Positions 24,487 through 36,260 are shown, counted from the stretch's first letter. The stretch: DNA of 64,000 nucleotides from Gnetum montanum (GCA_015680685.1 MNCI01035635.1:42569-106568); one strand, 5' to 3'. Notes: generated from the sequence alone by a model not told the origin. Program-made: numbers and translations.

Positions 24487-25375
24487 TGATGAAGTGTCAT
24501 TAGTCGATGCGTCAACTAGGCTGCGTATATGCGTCCACATCGATGCGACCCCATCAACATAGCCTTCCATGTGTCGATGTGGCCCTATTTACGTGAAGCC
24601 TATCTTGGCCTATAAATAAGAGGGCCTTCTGCCTCATTTAGGCATCTTTTAGTCAATGGTAGCGAAGCTCTTGCAGTTTGTTCCCGCAAGAGATAGAATA
24701 TTTTCCAAGTGCCTGCAGTAGGTGTAAGAAAAGTAATTAGCTCTTTATTCAAGTGTTGATGTATTTAAGTCCATTGGTGTGACAACAATAAAGATGAACT
24801 CTTCAAGCATTCCTTGCAGCATTTGGACTTAGCCTTTTTGTTGAATTCAATAGTTTAATATGTTTATGCTTTGATAGTTCCTTAAGTTTCCGCTATTGTT
24901 ATCTTACTCGCTACTGCTCATTCATAGTTCGTAAAGGCCATAAGTATAACCATCTCGAACGTAAATCAAACACCTAGTAAACCCAGTGACACTTAACATC
25001 TAGTAACCTAGAAGTGTTAGGAGATGCTCAGAACATGCTCAGAAGGTGGGATCGGATACTTATGCTAGGAATAGTTACAGTACAAGCTAGGATAATTATA
25101 GATTAGATAATAGTTTATTCCTTACTTTTCATACCTTAATTAGTCGCCAAAAGATAAATAAAAATCTATAAAAATCATTAGGCTTAATCTCACTTAATCA
25201 TCGCTAACAGAACATCACAAGTGAGATTAAGAAGACAATGACTGTTCTAACCCAAGGTTTCACTGGTTAGAGTTTGGTGTATGTTATGTGCTTATAGTCT
25301 ACGGAATTCGACCGAGTCACGTGTGAACACCCGTGATTCATATGGTTGGGCATAGGGGTACCTAGCCACTCATCA
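24487..25375 (+). repeat. 3' LTR of element A
   Basis: The LTR is 889 bases, from TGATGAAGTG to CCACTCATCA, and is followed by target duplication GAAGT. A TATA box lies at 24611 (CTATAAATAAGAGG). Differences from the 5' LTR are concentrated in the palindrome-rich U3 and are largely C/T and G/A changes, as expected from decay of methylated CpG. It is the reference for the correct order of the damaged 5' LTR. Confidence 0.92.
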
Positions 25376-25380
25376 GAAGT
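25376..25380. repeat. Right target-site duplication of element A (GAAGT)
   Basis: It matches 12393-12397 exactly. Confidence 0.9.
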
Positions 25381-25447
25381 GAATTTCAACTCTTTATAGA
25401 GTACCAAGTTATGAATATGCATAAAGATAATTGTAGACATTCCATAG

Positions 25448-26330
25448 TTATATCCATTTTTTTGTTTGACCTTCTACTAAAATCACATTACATTTTGAAG
25501 CTTCTTTCTTCCTCTTTCCCTTAAAATCCACAACAACATCATAACAACCAAGCTCCCCATCAAATAAATACTTAATATACGTCAACATCAACTTTATGAT
25601 TGTTGTAAGATGTTTTGTAGAAGGCATTAAATCATACACCTAGATTTTAGTTTCCAATACATTAACAACAAGAAGAACCCAATGCCCACTAGTGTTAAAA
25701 GGAAGAAAAAAGAATGTATATCCAAATTGCAAATACTCATCCCAACAAGTTTTATCTTTAAACACTTTAATAATATCTATTTCTAAGATAAAATCATCAA
25801 CATCTTCTTCAACCAATGTACCACTTTCAACATTGACGATATATTGTTTGCTGTTATTCTTTGATCTATGTTTCGACTAGTTTTTTTGAGCCACCTACAT
25901 ATTGCTCTTGAAAGACTTTGCATAACATTGAAACATAGTGTTGAAAATGAAATATTTTTAATTTTGGAATTCACGGAAGCCATAAAGAGATTTTTGAAGT
26001 TTTTTCAAGTGCATGATGTAGATATTAATGATGTCATCGTCCAACCATTCTTTCCACCCTTTTTTATATATGTCCTAAAAGAGAATCTTGTGGAAACATA
26101 TGGGGGAAATGATGTCCTCATACACTCTTTATTAACAATGAAACTAGACACAACTAGGTGCATTACTTTGTCAATTGTTGCACATTCATCAATTATTAGT
26201 GTTTTGAAATCAACATTGGCATCTATTGCAAGATGGAAAAATTATATAATAAACTTAAACAACATTTTACTATTATTTTTTCATACATATAATAAGAATA
26301 TGGGAAACAACAAAGAAAAAATTTGAATTT
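25448..26330 (-). pseudogene. Ulp1-like cysteine protease (peptidase C48) relic
   Basis: Read on the minus strand, the order is WLDDDIINIYIMHL (about 26,045-26,005), matching the WLND-type substrate motif of Ulp1/SENP proteases, and later FLPFNTSGHWVLLVVN (about 25,710-25,663), whose GHW carries the catalytic His. VYDLMPSTK (25,640-25,612) carries the catalytic Asp. The last ~130 codons form one frame with a single TAG just before VYD. The catalytic Cys segment is not recognisable before the stop at 25448, so the domain is truncated or diverged. Such proteases remove SUMO, and plant transposons often carry copies. It lies directly left of element D, and a minus-strand relic on the right of D may be its N-terminal part. 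Confidence 0.7.
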
Positions 26331-26331
26331 T

Positions 26332-26336
26332 TAAAT
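26332..26336. repeat. Left target-site duplication of element D (TAAAT)
   Basis: TAAAT precedes the LTR boundary and is repeated at 32976-32980. Confidence 0.88.
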
Positions 26337-27245
26337 TGATGAGTGGGGACATACCCCTATACTCAACCATACGAATACGAGTGTTCTCATGCAAGATTCG
26401 ATCAAACTCCACAGACAGACTAGTTGTGGCACCTAGATCATTAACCTTAGGTTGCAGTTCGCTATCTTCCCACCTAGACTAGTATTATATCTTTCACGTA
26501 TGGTTTAGTCCAGAGTGAGGTGTATGATGTGGTTCCGAATCTAATGCTACTCCTGAAGGCAATGGAAGGTAATATTAACTAAGCTAGGAGGAAAGGGTAA
26601 GAAAGTCTAATCTAGCCTAAGTGCGATGAGCAGTCATTCCTTGATTATCCGTACACATCTTGAACTTCGCGCATGACTACCACTGGGATTACCAAGCACA
26701 GATCCTAGGTACGCCACTGGGTTACCAAGTAGTCACACTTAAATGCTCATAATCAAGTCGTACTCATTCCACGTTACTAGGAGTTTAAGGGTGAGAGAGA
26801 CTAATTAGGAAAGCAGTAAATAATAATTAAATAAATAAATAAACAAAGTGAATGCTACAATGATGAAGTAATCTCAATCTTTATTTTTGGTCATGTGTGT
26901 CTCCAAGTATGTCACACTTGAATAAAGGATGTCGTACAATTACAATCAGCACACTGCGGGTATATACTGGAAAATAATCTATCTCTCAAGGGATCAAACT
27001 ACCAGAGTTTCGTTAAGGAACTAAACTAGATGCCTGAAATTCGAAAAGCCGCCTCTTATTTATAGACATTGCGGGCTGTGATATCGTGTACGCGATATTG
27101 CGTATGAAATATCGCGGCTATGCTATATTGCAGTCCATGGGATATCATGGTTGTGATATCGTGGTAGTGATATTACAACCACTGTGATATCATGGGTGTG
27201 ATATCACAGCAGTGATATCACAGCCAGCAATTTCATGACTCATCA
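26337..27245 (-). repeat. 3' LTR of element D
   Basis: The LTR is 909 bases. On the minus strand it runs from TGATGAGTCATG to CCACTCATCA-type termini. U3 (about 27,065-27,235) holds repeated GATATC-centred near-palindromes, e.g. GTGATATCATGGGTGTGATATC. The TATA box CTATAAATAAGAGG is at 27053-27066 on the minus strand. Confidence 0.88.
27065..27235 (-). promoter_or_regulatory. U3 palindrome array of element D 3' LTR
   Basis: About seven GATATC or GATATT cores spaced 15-30 bases apart, each inside a longer imperfect inverted repeat, stand directly upstream (minus strand) of the TATA box. The same architecture is present at 32,815-32,960 in the other LTR. Confidence 0.6.
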
Positions 27246-27283
27246 TACCTCCACGACTGAATGAAAACTCGTCCTTGAGTACA
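27246..27283 (-). other. Pre-LTR block and polypurine tract of element D
   Basis: Minus strand: GGACGAGTTTTCATTCAG followed by TCGTGGAGGTA next to the 3' LTR, aligned with the same block in A and C. Confidence 0.6.
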
Positions 27284-27429
27284 AAGAGAACAAGCTCCAT
27301 TGATTACACAATTGATAGGTATGGAATTATTGATTGACTAGAATGGATTCATGCTGTAGTGTGGAGTCAGAACAAAATTGAGACACAACATAAAAGAAAA
27401 TCCTATGATTACAAAATGGTGGAACTCAT

Positions 27430-28032
27430 GTAGTTCCTAATGGCGGTGACTCTTCCATTGGTGTCTTTCCCTTTTCTTGCGCTCCAGATCTTAGAATTTG
27501 ATGAGGTCGAAGTATGGCCTGGAGTTTCTCCTCTTGTAAGGCCATGAGTGTCTTAGCATGCACATAAGTTTGTGCTTGTGCCATAGAGGTAGCCTAGTTA
27601 TCCTTCTCTTTTTCTTCCACCACCCTTTTATTCTCTGTCAATAGTTTATTAAGTTGCTCAGTTCTGAAAGTGTCCAGCTGGTTTTGAGCAACCTTTGGCC
27701 ATGTATTTAAAAGGTTTAATACTTCCAAAATGTCTTGAATAGAGAAATCAATAGTCACACCACAAATGTTAACCATGGTTCCTTCTTCTTTATTGTGCCA
27801 AAATTGGTACGTTTCCCCTAAGTACCAGGCACTACTTTTAAAGAGGGTATCTGCTGGTTCTACCTACCCGTACCATATGGTAGGAGGATCTTCTTGATGA
27901 ACGCTGAATCATTGTTCCTCCTGTTCTGCATGATATCTGGTAGGATCTTGTCTTCCACCTCTCTGAGATTGTTCGATCGCACCTTGAGCAAGACCTTCCT
28001 GTTGTCCAAGTTTCAGGCCCATCTGCAATCAC
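27430..28032 (-). pseudogene. ORF3 remnant of element D (internally deleted)
   Basis: The minus-strand translation includes WYLGETYQFWHNKEEG (about 27,824-27,777), continuing into MVNICGVTIDFSIQDILEVL and a charged helical stretch (RTEQLNKLLTENKRVVEEK). EEKLQAILRPHQ and EESPPLGTT follow near 27,530-27,430. Element A has matching ends (WYLGETYLFWTNQQQG, EEKMRALLEAFR, SEPPPLGIV) but about 800 codons between them. D thus keeps the two ends and has lost most of the middle, including the helical domain. A stop at 27594 separates the two halves. It supports ORF3 as a genuine protein-coding part of this element family. Confidence 0.65.
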
Positions 28033-29907
28033 ACAGGACCAATTGTTAGTAAGGTTGTTACCAAAGTTAGGTTATACCTTACTGCTTACCTTAATAGATT
28101 TACTTTATTTCCATGTTATGTTAATTATTGGAAGAAAATGTCCCCAAAAGATTATAGTGTTGAGTCCTCTTTGCTTAGGTGGTTTCCAAATTTAATTTTC
28201 TGGTATAGCTAAGGGGATGAAATTATTTTTGACACATTTTATTCTTAATTTTAGAACTAATTACCATTAAAGATGTCCTTCGGGTGATGATGAATTTCAA
28301 AAAATTTATGCACTATTTGGCATGTGCCCCTCCCCCATGACTAAGTGGAACACTCTGGGTTCAAGTAGGATCAAACGGAATGAAAATCGGAGTACCACCA
28401 AGCGAGTTATGGATATGAAAGCAAGGGATCCACAATCGCAAGTTGTAGAGAGAAATTTGAAAAACGTCCCCTATGTGAACAATTGCAAATGATGTTGAGT
28501 AGCATAGGGAGGTCATTTATATATATTTTCATCAAAGTTAGGGCACTTAGAAAATGTACAGAATTTTTAATATTTCTTTGAAATTAAACAATGTAACTTA
28601 GGACATTGGGCTATTAGGAAGGGGTTCTTCAGTAATTAGATGGTTTTGAAGGCACAAATAATGATAAGTAAGTGTAATTGATTGATAAGGACCTCAGATG
28701 GTATAGAAAAAGGCTATGTGATGATTCATAGGAATGTTGAATCAGAGGGATAGTAATAAGGGAAAGAATATCATGAATAATACCTTGAGGGTAATAAATG
28801 GTGTGTGTGAGCTATGTCATAAGTGAAGATTACAAAAAATTACACAAGTGGGTCCTCCCCAAAGCATGTTTCAACCTATAATGCCTTTGTGTAACCACAC
28901 TTAAAGTGTCTGTGGGCACTAGAAGGGTTAAATGTAATCCACACTAACTCCACAAAACACACACATGTAAATATTACTGGAATGAGATCAAAATTCTATG
29001 CTACACGAGACACGAGCTACAATTACATGAATAGTGAGATGAGATGAAGTAGAGAAGGGATCGTAGAGATTGGGACATGAGGTAACTGACCCAGGGCATA
29101 GTGAATCCTACGTGTAAAGCATGATTAAGGTGTCATTAACCCATCGTTCCAAGATCAGGACCAAGTCCATTCCTCTAAATAGTGACATCGCATTGTTTCA
29201 TCCCATGATGAGTAACTATGAGAGTACCATAACAACAAGGCGTACGATCACTTGGCATTTTGTTCAAGGGAGGAGTGATTTTTCTTTTGTGGCACTTTTC
29301 TTTTCTTTTTTTCTTTTCTCTTTCTCTTTTTCTTTCTCTTCACTAAATCCAGAGAAGCCACCAACCTTCAGGCATGGGTGCATGTCTTTCTAGTGGAACC
29401 CCCTAGAACAGCATTGGATTTTTAAGTGCCCTTTTGATTACTCTTACTCCCATTTTCCGTTAGATCTACAAGGATCTTAGTACAACCACATTGCATGATA
29501 ACTCCCACAAACGTCACAAAAGAGAATCCGTAAGTCCCCTTGATGTTACACCCTAATCATTCCCTCTTGGTTCGTCCTTCTTCATTCTAGGTACAATGAA
29601 CACAAAATTAATTTTAAGTTTTAAGAATGTCAAGAATATCACTATACCCTTGAACAGAATATCTTCTTTGTAGAGTGGATGAATGCGTGTAATGGGCTTA
29701 CTATTCCAAATAATTGATCACTCATGACTTAATAACATAGAACACACCTCAACCAATGATCCACATGAGTGTTTTATTCATAGACAAGATTACTTACAAA
29801 AACGTAAAAAGACAAAAACACAAAAAGATAAAAAGATAAAACAAAAAGTTGAAAAATGAAAAATCGGAAAAAAAAAATAAAAAATTAAAGAAAATAAAAA
29901 GTGGTTA
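28033..29907 (-). other. Untranslated 3' half of element D
   Basis: No convincing frame on either strand. On the minus strand it starts with the T-rich TTTTGTTTTATC-type tract (29,800-29,890) shared with A and C. A plus-strand T/C-rich run (29,282-29,340) is a purine run on the element sense strand. Confidence 0.5.
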
Positions 29908-31956
29908 TTAATCCTGCTTCTTATTAGAATGGGGGATATCCCTCATAGCTAAATGGTTGAGGATGACACGGATTAATAATTGACGACTGAGATCCTTGCA
30001 TCTTGGAAATCTTGGGGCTTGGTCATACTTACCCCATCGGGTTTCACACACTTGATTATAATGAGCATAGTGGAGCAATTTGTATGATGTAGTTCCCAAA
30101 TAATGAGTTGACTCACTATGATATTTGGGACCGTTAGATGGTATGCAAGGATTGGGATGATGCCTCCCATGGTTGTGTTCATTGGGTCGTATGATTGTTG
30201 GAGTGTTAGATGGTGGCCCTGATGAAGTTACATGAGGCGTTGGTTTCGTAGGTAAACGCGCACCACAATGTGAGACTTGTGCTGAGTTGAAAGGTGCAAT
30301 GGCCTCGAAATTATGTTGTCCCTTCTTATGGATGTGTTTAAAGAAGGGGCGCTTTTGATGTTGCTGAGGCTTCTCACTGCTGTTGGGAGTGGTAGCACAA
30401 GTGATGTTCGTGGGTTGTTGCTGTGGTGCAAGTACCTTAGGAATAGTTGGTGGCACTGTGGAATGAGGGAAAGGATGAGAATGTTGAAAGTTAGGAGGAG
30501 TATAAGGTGCACAAGGTGGGGGTTGTGTTGGAGGCATGGGTTGATAGTATTGAGGAGAATGGTATTGTGGAGAGATAAAGTGCATTGGCCAAGTTGGAGA
30601 AATAGGATGTTGAACTTAATAAGTGTTTGGATTCGGACAATATGAAGGGTGCCTCCAGTTTAGTGGTGGTCTCCCCCATGATTGGGATTGTTGTCACTGT
30701 GATCGAACACAGCATCTCTGTACGAACTCTGGATGTAGCGTGTTTCCCCAATGCTCATGTAAATGTAACAATATTGGGCATTGACCCTTGGGGTGATCAT
30801 ACAGGCATATGTTGCATTCATATGTATGATTAGTAGTTGAGCACTTATTCCCTTCATTCTTTTTTTCTGAATGTCTAATGTTTCACCCTGCTTCTTGGGT
30901 TGTCAAAACTCNNNNNNNNNNNNNNNNNNNNNNNNNNNNNNNNNNNNNNNNNNNNNNNNNNNNNNNNNNNNNNNNNNNNNNNNNNNNNNNNNNNNNNNNN
31001 NNNNNNNNNNNNNNNNNNNNNNNNNNNNNNNNNNNNNNNNNNNNNNNNNNNNNNNNNNNNTGTTTAACAGTGCATAATATCTTTCTAAGGCCATGTCCAA
31101 GGGTTCATGGTGTGCTTGTTTCCATCCTTGGATTTGTTTCCTCAAGGCTGACACTCTTGTGTAGGTTTTTTTATTTTTCATTAAAGACTTCTACCATTGT
31201 TGACCAATGTTGTATTGAATTTGGTTTTAACAATCTATACCATACTTTTGCTTGGCCAATGAGTGTCATGGGAAAGAGCTTAAGTTTTTTCCACCCATTA
31301 TCAATGTTATTCCATGTGTAGGCATTGTAGAAGGCTTGTAAATGTTGATATGGGTCTAAATCATAGCCTCCTCAGAATTTAGGGAAGTTGTTTAAATCGA
31401 GCCTGGGTAGATGACTCTCTTTACGATGCCTATGGGAGATTCGAACAGCCTCTTGTATTGGCGTTAGGCTCTTAGTCGCCAGCAAGGGTTCATCATCACT
31501 AAGTAGGTTGTGAGTTTGTAAGTTGGGATGATGTTTCCTTTGTTTATGTTGGCGTTCTTGATTTTCTTTGTGAGCTTGACTTTTAGTTCTATGTCGATCC
31601 CTTGAAAGATAGTCATCTGTGTCACAATCTTATGTTGAAGGAGTAGAGGAAGAGAAGGAACTATAAAACTTGTTATGACTTTTGTAAGTCTTCCAGTCAT
31701 CCCCAAGTAAGTTCTTGTTAGTTATTGAGAAGGTCCTAGGCCTTTTGGGCCTCCTCGTCCAATGGGATGTCTCATCCTCACTAGAGATGTCAGAGTTGGA
31801 TGACAAGAGTCTTTGAGTATCATTGGGGTGTTCATAAACATAGGGGACTCCTGCATAACGTTGTGTACTCCAATCTTCATTGTCATCTAGTTCATTGGTT
31901 CTTCAATGAACTTCCTCACTAAGCGTGGCATTATCGTGATCTTGTAGGAGAGGCAT
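29908..31956 (-). pseudogene. gag of element D
   Basis: The minus-strand start MPLLQDHDNATLSEE is at 31956. It continues with EHPNDTQRLL, an Arg/Lys/His-rich stretch, DEPLLAT, and a capsid-like region collinear with C (GGYDLDPYQHLQAFYNAYT, then RKQIQGWKQAHHEPLD at about 31,150). After the N gap comes CNICLYDHPKGQC (about 30,817-30,775), spacing CX2CX3HX4C. A Pro/Gln/His-rich tail, open from 30585 to 29908, follows and ends DIPHSNKKQD. Frameshifts and stops (e.g. TGA soon after the start) break it. The tail end aligns with the region just after integrase in A, so the deletion that removed pol ends inside this frame. Confidence 0.78.
30912..31060. other. Assembly gap (149 N)
   Basis: A run of N inside the gag of element D. 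The flanking frame (ALLN on the left, zinc-knuckle region on the right) shows the gap hides gag sequence. Confidence 0.95.
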
Positions 31957-32082
31957 TGTTGTGAAGTTGTGTGTGAATTTGTATGTGACTTTTTATAATT
32001 ATTTCTTCTTCCTAAGAGATATATCGTTAAGTCCTATACAGCGACCTTGTATGATATAACTAATCTAGATAACTAGCACCAT

Positions 32083-32100
32083 CCCCAAGAACGATGTCAA
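32083..32100 (-). other. Primer-binding site of element D
   Basis: On the minus strand, TTGACATCGTTCTTGGGGAT follows the 5' LTR end. It matches 13 of 19 bases of the complement of plant tRNA-Asp (TGGCGCCGTTGCCGGGGAT), allowing for decay. Confidence 0.55.
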
Positions 32101-32975
32101 TAATGAGTGGCTAGATACCCCTACACTCAACCATACAAATACGAGCGTTCTCACGCGTGATCCAGTCGAACTCCACAGAACCTAGATCATTAACCTTAAG
32201 TCGCAGTTCGTTGTCTTCCCACCTGGACTAGTATTATATTTGTCATGTATGATTTAGTCCAAAGTGAGGTGTATGATGTGGTTCCTAATCTAATGCTACT
32301 CCTGAAGGCAATGAAAGGTAATATTAACTAAGCTAGGAGGAAAGGGTAAGAAAGTCTAATTTAGCCTAAGTGCAATGAGAAGTCGTTCCTTGATTATCTA
32401 TACACATCTTGGACTTTGTGCATGACTACCACTGGGATTACCAAGCACAGATCCTAGGTATGCCACTGGGTTACCAAGTAGTCACACTTAAATGCTCGTA
32501 ATCAAGTCGTACTCATTCCGCGTTACTAAGAGTTTAAGGGTGAGAAAGACTAATTAGGAAAGCAATAAATAATAAATAAATAAACACAATGAATGCTGTA
32601 ATGATGAAGCAATCTCGATCTTTATTTTTGGTCATGTGCGTGTCCAAGTACGTCACACTCGAATAAAGGATGCCGTACAATTACAATAACCACACTACGG
32701 GCATATACTAGAAAATAATCTATCTCTGGAGGGATCAAACTGCCAAAGTTTCACTAAGGAACTAAACTAGATGCCTAAAATTGGGAAAGTCACCTCTTAT
32801 TTTTAGACATTGCGAGCCACGCGATATCGCGGTTGATGTGATATCGTGGTTGCGATATCGCATACGAGATATCGTAGCCCATGGAATATCATTGCTATGA
32901 TATCATGGTAGTGATATCACAACCACTATGATATCACGGGTGCGATATCACAGCCAACAAATTCATGACTCATCA
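32101..32975 (-). repeat. 5' LTR of element D
   Basis: The LTR is 875 bases and collinear with 26337-27245. The outer terminus TGATGAGTCATG is kept but the inner terminus reads CACTCATTA instead of CACTCATCA. The TATA position reads CTAAAAATAAGAGG (about 32,793-32,807, minus), so the promoter of the LTR that would drive transcription is damaged. Confidence 0.88.
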
Positions 32976-32980
32976 TAAAT
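32976..32980. repeat. Right target-site duplication of element D (TAAAT)
   Basis: It matches 26332-26336. Confidence 0.88.
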
Positions 32981-33209
32981 GTAACCAATGCAACAACAGT
33001 ATCAATTTTACTTACCTATTTCTTTAGGAATTACTTATTTTTTTAATACTTAGTAGAAGTAAATGTTCTCTTGGATGCTTTGGGTGTATCCATGTCATCC
33101 AAATCTATTACACACATTGACATTAAGCACATTAAAATAGAAACTTCTAAAAATAATAAATATTTAAAGAAATGTAGAAAATATACAACATCATACCATT
33201 TTTAGGATC

Positions 33210-34440
33210 TTATATGATGTTGTTTCTATGAGGGTGAATGTTTTTGGTCACCAATCCATTTTGTAGTATGCATATTTCAGTATTCAGTGCTACAATTTCA
33301 TCACCCATTTTCTGATTTTGATCAAGAAGCTTGTTCATGCAACTTTTTTCATTGGCCACAAAGCTCTCTATTTTTTTCTTCAATTCATTGTTCTCTTCCA
33401 CCAACCAAGACTTATTGGCTTTCAACTCCTCAACAGTATTCCAAAGTCCTACATGGTTTTTAGAATATTGACGTAATGTCTCAATCACATTATCTAACTT
33501 GTCTCTAATTTCTTTCAAAGAACATTTGTCATGATGGCACATATCTTGCATAAAAGGCTTATCATCTTGTTTCACATCAATTGAACATTCAAGCATCTCA
33601 AAGAAGGATGCATTCCTGAAAATGCTATCAGGCTCCAACCTCACTATATCCTGAAGTTAGGCAAGGATAAACTATATGTTGTGTTTCTGTAGTAATTTGT
33701 TCATAATAATTGGAAACCCTAGAGACTCTCTAACTTCATGAAGCTGCAATGCCCTTCCATGCCTCCTCATCTTGGACAATATAGTTACCAAGATATCAAA
33801 AGGAAGACCTTCATTGTTATCCAATGCCCACATCAATAAAATTACATTGTTAGAAATCTTAGCTTTTATTGCTTTTACTAGCAATAAAGCCCATTACATA
33901 AATTTCGTGAGTAATAACTCTAGATAGAAATTTAGGTTGCTATCTCTCTTATCACAATTTTGGGCATACTGAATCAATTGATTTTCACTTTTATTCCACC
34001 TTTGTTCCTTAATAGTTGGCTCATTACTACATGAAACTTGTATGATATCTATAATATCTTTTGCATTGAAGGTGAAATTCTAACCTTGTATAGTGGCTTG
34101 CAAAGTATTTACCCCATTCAAGACACCATCAGTCAACCATTCATAAATATTGTAAACAACATTTTTATCGTAGCAACCTTTCATTGTCATCCAATCATAT
34201 ATTCCAATTCTCTTTAACTTTTCAGAAAGGACACACATTTCTGGCAACTCCAAATAGTTTGAACATTACATTCATAAAAATTGTAAGCAACATTTTTATC
34301 GTAGCAACCTTTCATTGTCATCCAATCATATATTCCAATTCTCTTTAACTTTTCAGAAAGGACACACATTTTTGGCAACTCCAAATAGTTTGAACATTAC
34401 ATTCACAAACTAAGGCAATAGCTGTAATTTTGAAGATTTA
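33210..34440 (-). pseudogene. Decayed protein with helical domain and coiled coil, family uncertain
   Basis: Minus strand. About 400 codons read almost continuously from about 34,255 to 33,210 with few stops (after TLQATIQG, after LLLTKFM, and near 33,660). An N-terminal part includes KRIGIYDWMTMKGCYDK and YNIYEWLTDGVLNGV. A middle domain (33,884-33,672) reads WALDNNEGLPFDILVTILSK. The C-terminal part (33,644-33,210) is a likely coiled coil (NNELKKKIESFVANEKS, DEIVALNTEI). The middle domain is similar in style to transposon-associated plant proteins that often precede a Ulp1 protease domain. A Ulp1-like relic lies on the same strand just beyond element D, so the two may be one gene split by D. 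That is inference. The frame has decayed and no function can be assigned. Confidence 0.5.
34143..34404. repeat. 131-bp tandem duplication
   Basis: ATTTTTATCGTAGCAACC occurs at 34161 and 34292 and the whole ~131-base segment is repeated nearly identically. It duplicates part of the minus-strand coiled-coil protein relic, so only one copy fits that frame. Confidence 0.8.
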
Positions 34441-36236
34441 ATAACATTTAGAATAACATAACACAAACGAAATTGCTGAACAAGTGTACTAATATAATTT
34501 TGAAATAACTACATTTCAAAATAAAACAACTACTTGCATGGAAGATCACTTTGGCTGGTGCCTTTGGCTCTTACAACACTCATGACTAGAAATCACTTCA
34601 AAGACAATTCACCAATTGTAGCTATGCTGCATTAAAATTAACATTATTAACACATATTTGAAATAGTGCTACATGACTAACGGTCACAATTCACTGGTAG
34701 TCATACTACTAGAAGACTAGGAAGTGCAATTCTCATGCAATTATAAACCAATAAAAAATAACAAATAGTGTCAACTAGTTACAAATTGTAATGTGGCCAC
34801 ATTTTTCAAATATATTAAAATTCAATAAATAGTGCAAGGTGCAGGTCTCTTACAATCGAATACAAAGACATTAACAAATAGTGCCACCAAACTATGGGTC
34901 ATAGTTTACAAATTAAAATACTCTAACACTACAATGTGAGGTGCAAGTCTCTCCGAATTGAAAATAGTGACATCAAATGACAATGCGACGGAACTGTGCT
35001 TTGCAATGTGGTCACGGATCAGCATTAACAAAACGAGAAAAATGCGAAACCATGGAAATTGTAGAGAATCATAGGATTCGTAGTTTCAAGGCAGCTCACA
35101 TAACCTGGCACTGCAAAAATTTAAAAATAAAAATGTACAGGATGCATAGCCACACAATGCAAACAAAACAAAATTGTGAGTTGCATTTACTCACACTAAA
35201 ATTGTAGCAAAAAACTAAACCCTAAACCCAAACAAGCAAGCGAATGACATTTTTACAAAAAGGAAAAAAAATAATAGCAAGCAATTCAGGTTAACTTATC
35301 AAACAGAGTAAAGTAGAGAGTGCACTAGCAGAGGTAGCAACACTAATGGAGCAATGACAGAGTGCAGAGGTAGCAACACTAATGGAGCAATGACAAAGAG
35401 TGCAACGGCAGTGGCTAAGCGGCAGAGAGCACAGTGGCGGACCAGCATAGCGGGTGGAGAGCAGAGACAGTGGAGAGTGTAGTAGCAAAGAACAATGAGT
35501 GGAGCAGTGGCTAAGCGAAGTGTAGGGACAGAGCATGTGAGAGAAGGCGCGATATCTACTTTACGTTGGGGGTTGGTGGGGGGTTGGTGGGGGAAAATGG
35601 GATTTTGGAATGTCATGGGTCGATGGATGCGATGGGTGGATGTCCATGGGTTGATGGGCATGATGGGTGGATGGGCATGTATGCCATCATACGGCCCATA
35701 CGCCATTCATGGCCTAATGGGACCACAAATAAACTTTGCCCTGCCTTATCATGTTCACCGATGTTTACTTGTCCTTGTGTCTTATCCTTGCTTGCTAGAG
35801 GCTTTGTTTGTTAGCGGGGAAGGCTATGATTTATTTAAATAAAATAAAAACAACTACAATTTTAACAAAGCAAATGGAATAGTGGTACTCCATAGGAATC
35901 ACTTTTCTATGTTTGGAGCATAACTTTGTTTGGATGATCATTATTCTCTTTGATGTCCTAATCAATGATTACTAATATTGATATCAATGGTCCTAAGCCG
36001 TATACAAATAATAGTGCCAAATCAGTTAGACCAAATAATAACAATGACATAGCAAAGGGGTATCATTAACATTAATTACTAAAAATGAAAATTTTCCTTT
36101 GCATCTAACACCTTTTACTCTTTTTCCCTAATTTATAGGATGTAATCTAGAGTTAGCCAGCGAAAAGTTTTTACCATTGAGCTTTGTACTGTAGTATTTG
36201 AATAAACACAATGATGATCTGCCAGCTGCTTTTTGA
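34441..36236. other. Intergenic DNA with short local repeats
   Basis: AT-rich to 35,280 with one short telomere-like patch (CTAAACCCTAAACCC near 35,215). Then comes a GC-richer part with a 36-base unit repeated twice (GCAGAGGTAGCAACACTAAT at 35328 and 35364) and a G/T-rich run of GATGGGTGGATG words (35,600-35,690). Overlapping open frames on both strands at 35,290-35,840 consist of these repeats and are not convincing genes. Confidence 0.5.
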
Positions 36237-36260
36237 ATGTCCATACATGATTATCGTAAT

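Larger units (their letters stand above)
12398..25375 (+). mobile_element. Element A: complete but decayed Ty3/Gypsy LTR retrotransposon
   Basis: The element is 12,978 bases long with LTRs at both ends, GAAGT target duplications and TGATGA...TCATCA termini. Internal order is gag, aspartic protease, reverse transcriptase, RNase H, integrase, then a long untranslated stretch and an extra ORF3 before the 3' LTR. Integrase follows RT, which defines Ty3/Gypsy. I see no chromodomain after integrase, so it resembles the non-chromovirus Athila/Tat side. The downstream ORF sits where Athila elements carry their env-like ORF, and the primer site resembles tRNA-Asp, as in Athila. All ORFs have in-frame stops and the LTRs differ at many sites, so it is old and inactive. 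An assembly inversion affects the 5' LTR end (12,939-13,190). Confidence 0.93.
26337..32975 (-). mobile_element. Element D: non-autonomous Gypsy-type element, minus strand
   Basis: The element is 6,639 bases with LTRs at 26337-27245 (3' LTR in element sense) and 32101-32975 (5' LTR), flanked by TAAAT duplications. It encodes Gag and a shortened ORF3 homologous to those of A, C and E but no protease, RT or integrase. The pol core is replaced by a direct join from the gag-side protein to the T-rich tract that follows integrase in A. It would therefore need proteins from an A-like relative. A 149-base N gap (30912-31060) lies in gag. The TATA box is intact in the left LTR but altered in the right one. 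Confidence 0.9.

Noticed and set aside
25868-26326. 152-codon plus-strand frame
   Set aside because: The minus strand of the same DNA carries Ulp1 protease motifs (WLDDDIIN, GHWVLL). The plus frame has none and is AT-rich.
35299-35842. Overlapping frames of 135 (minus) and 115 (plus) codons
   Set aside because: They consist of local GTAGCAACACTAATGGAGC and GATGGGTGG repeats, with no domain and no splice or promoter context.
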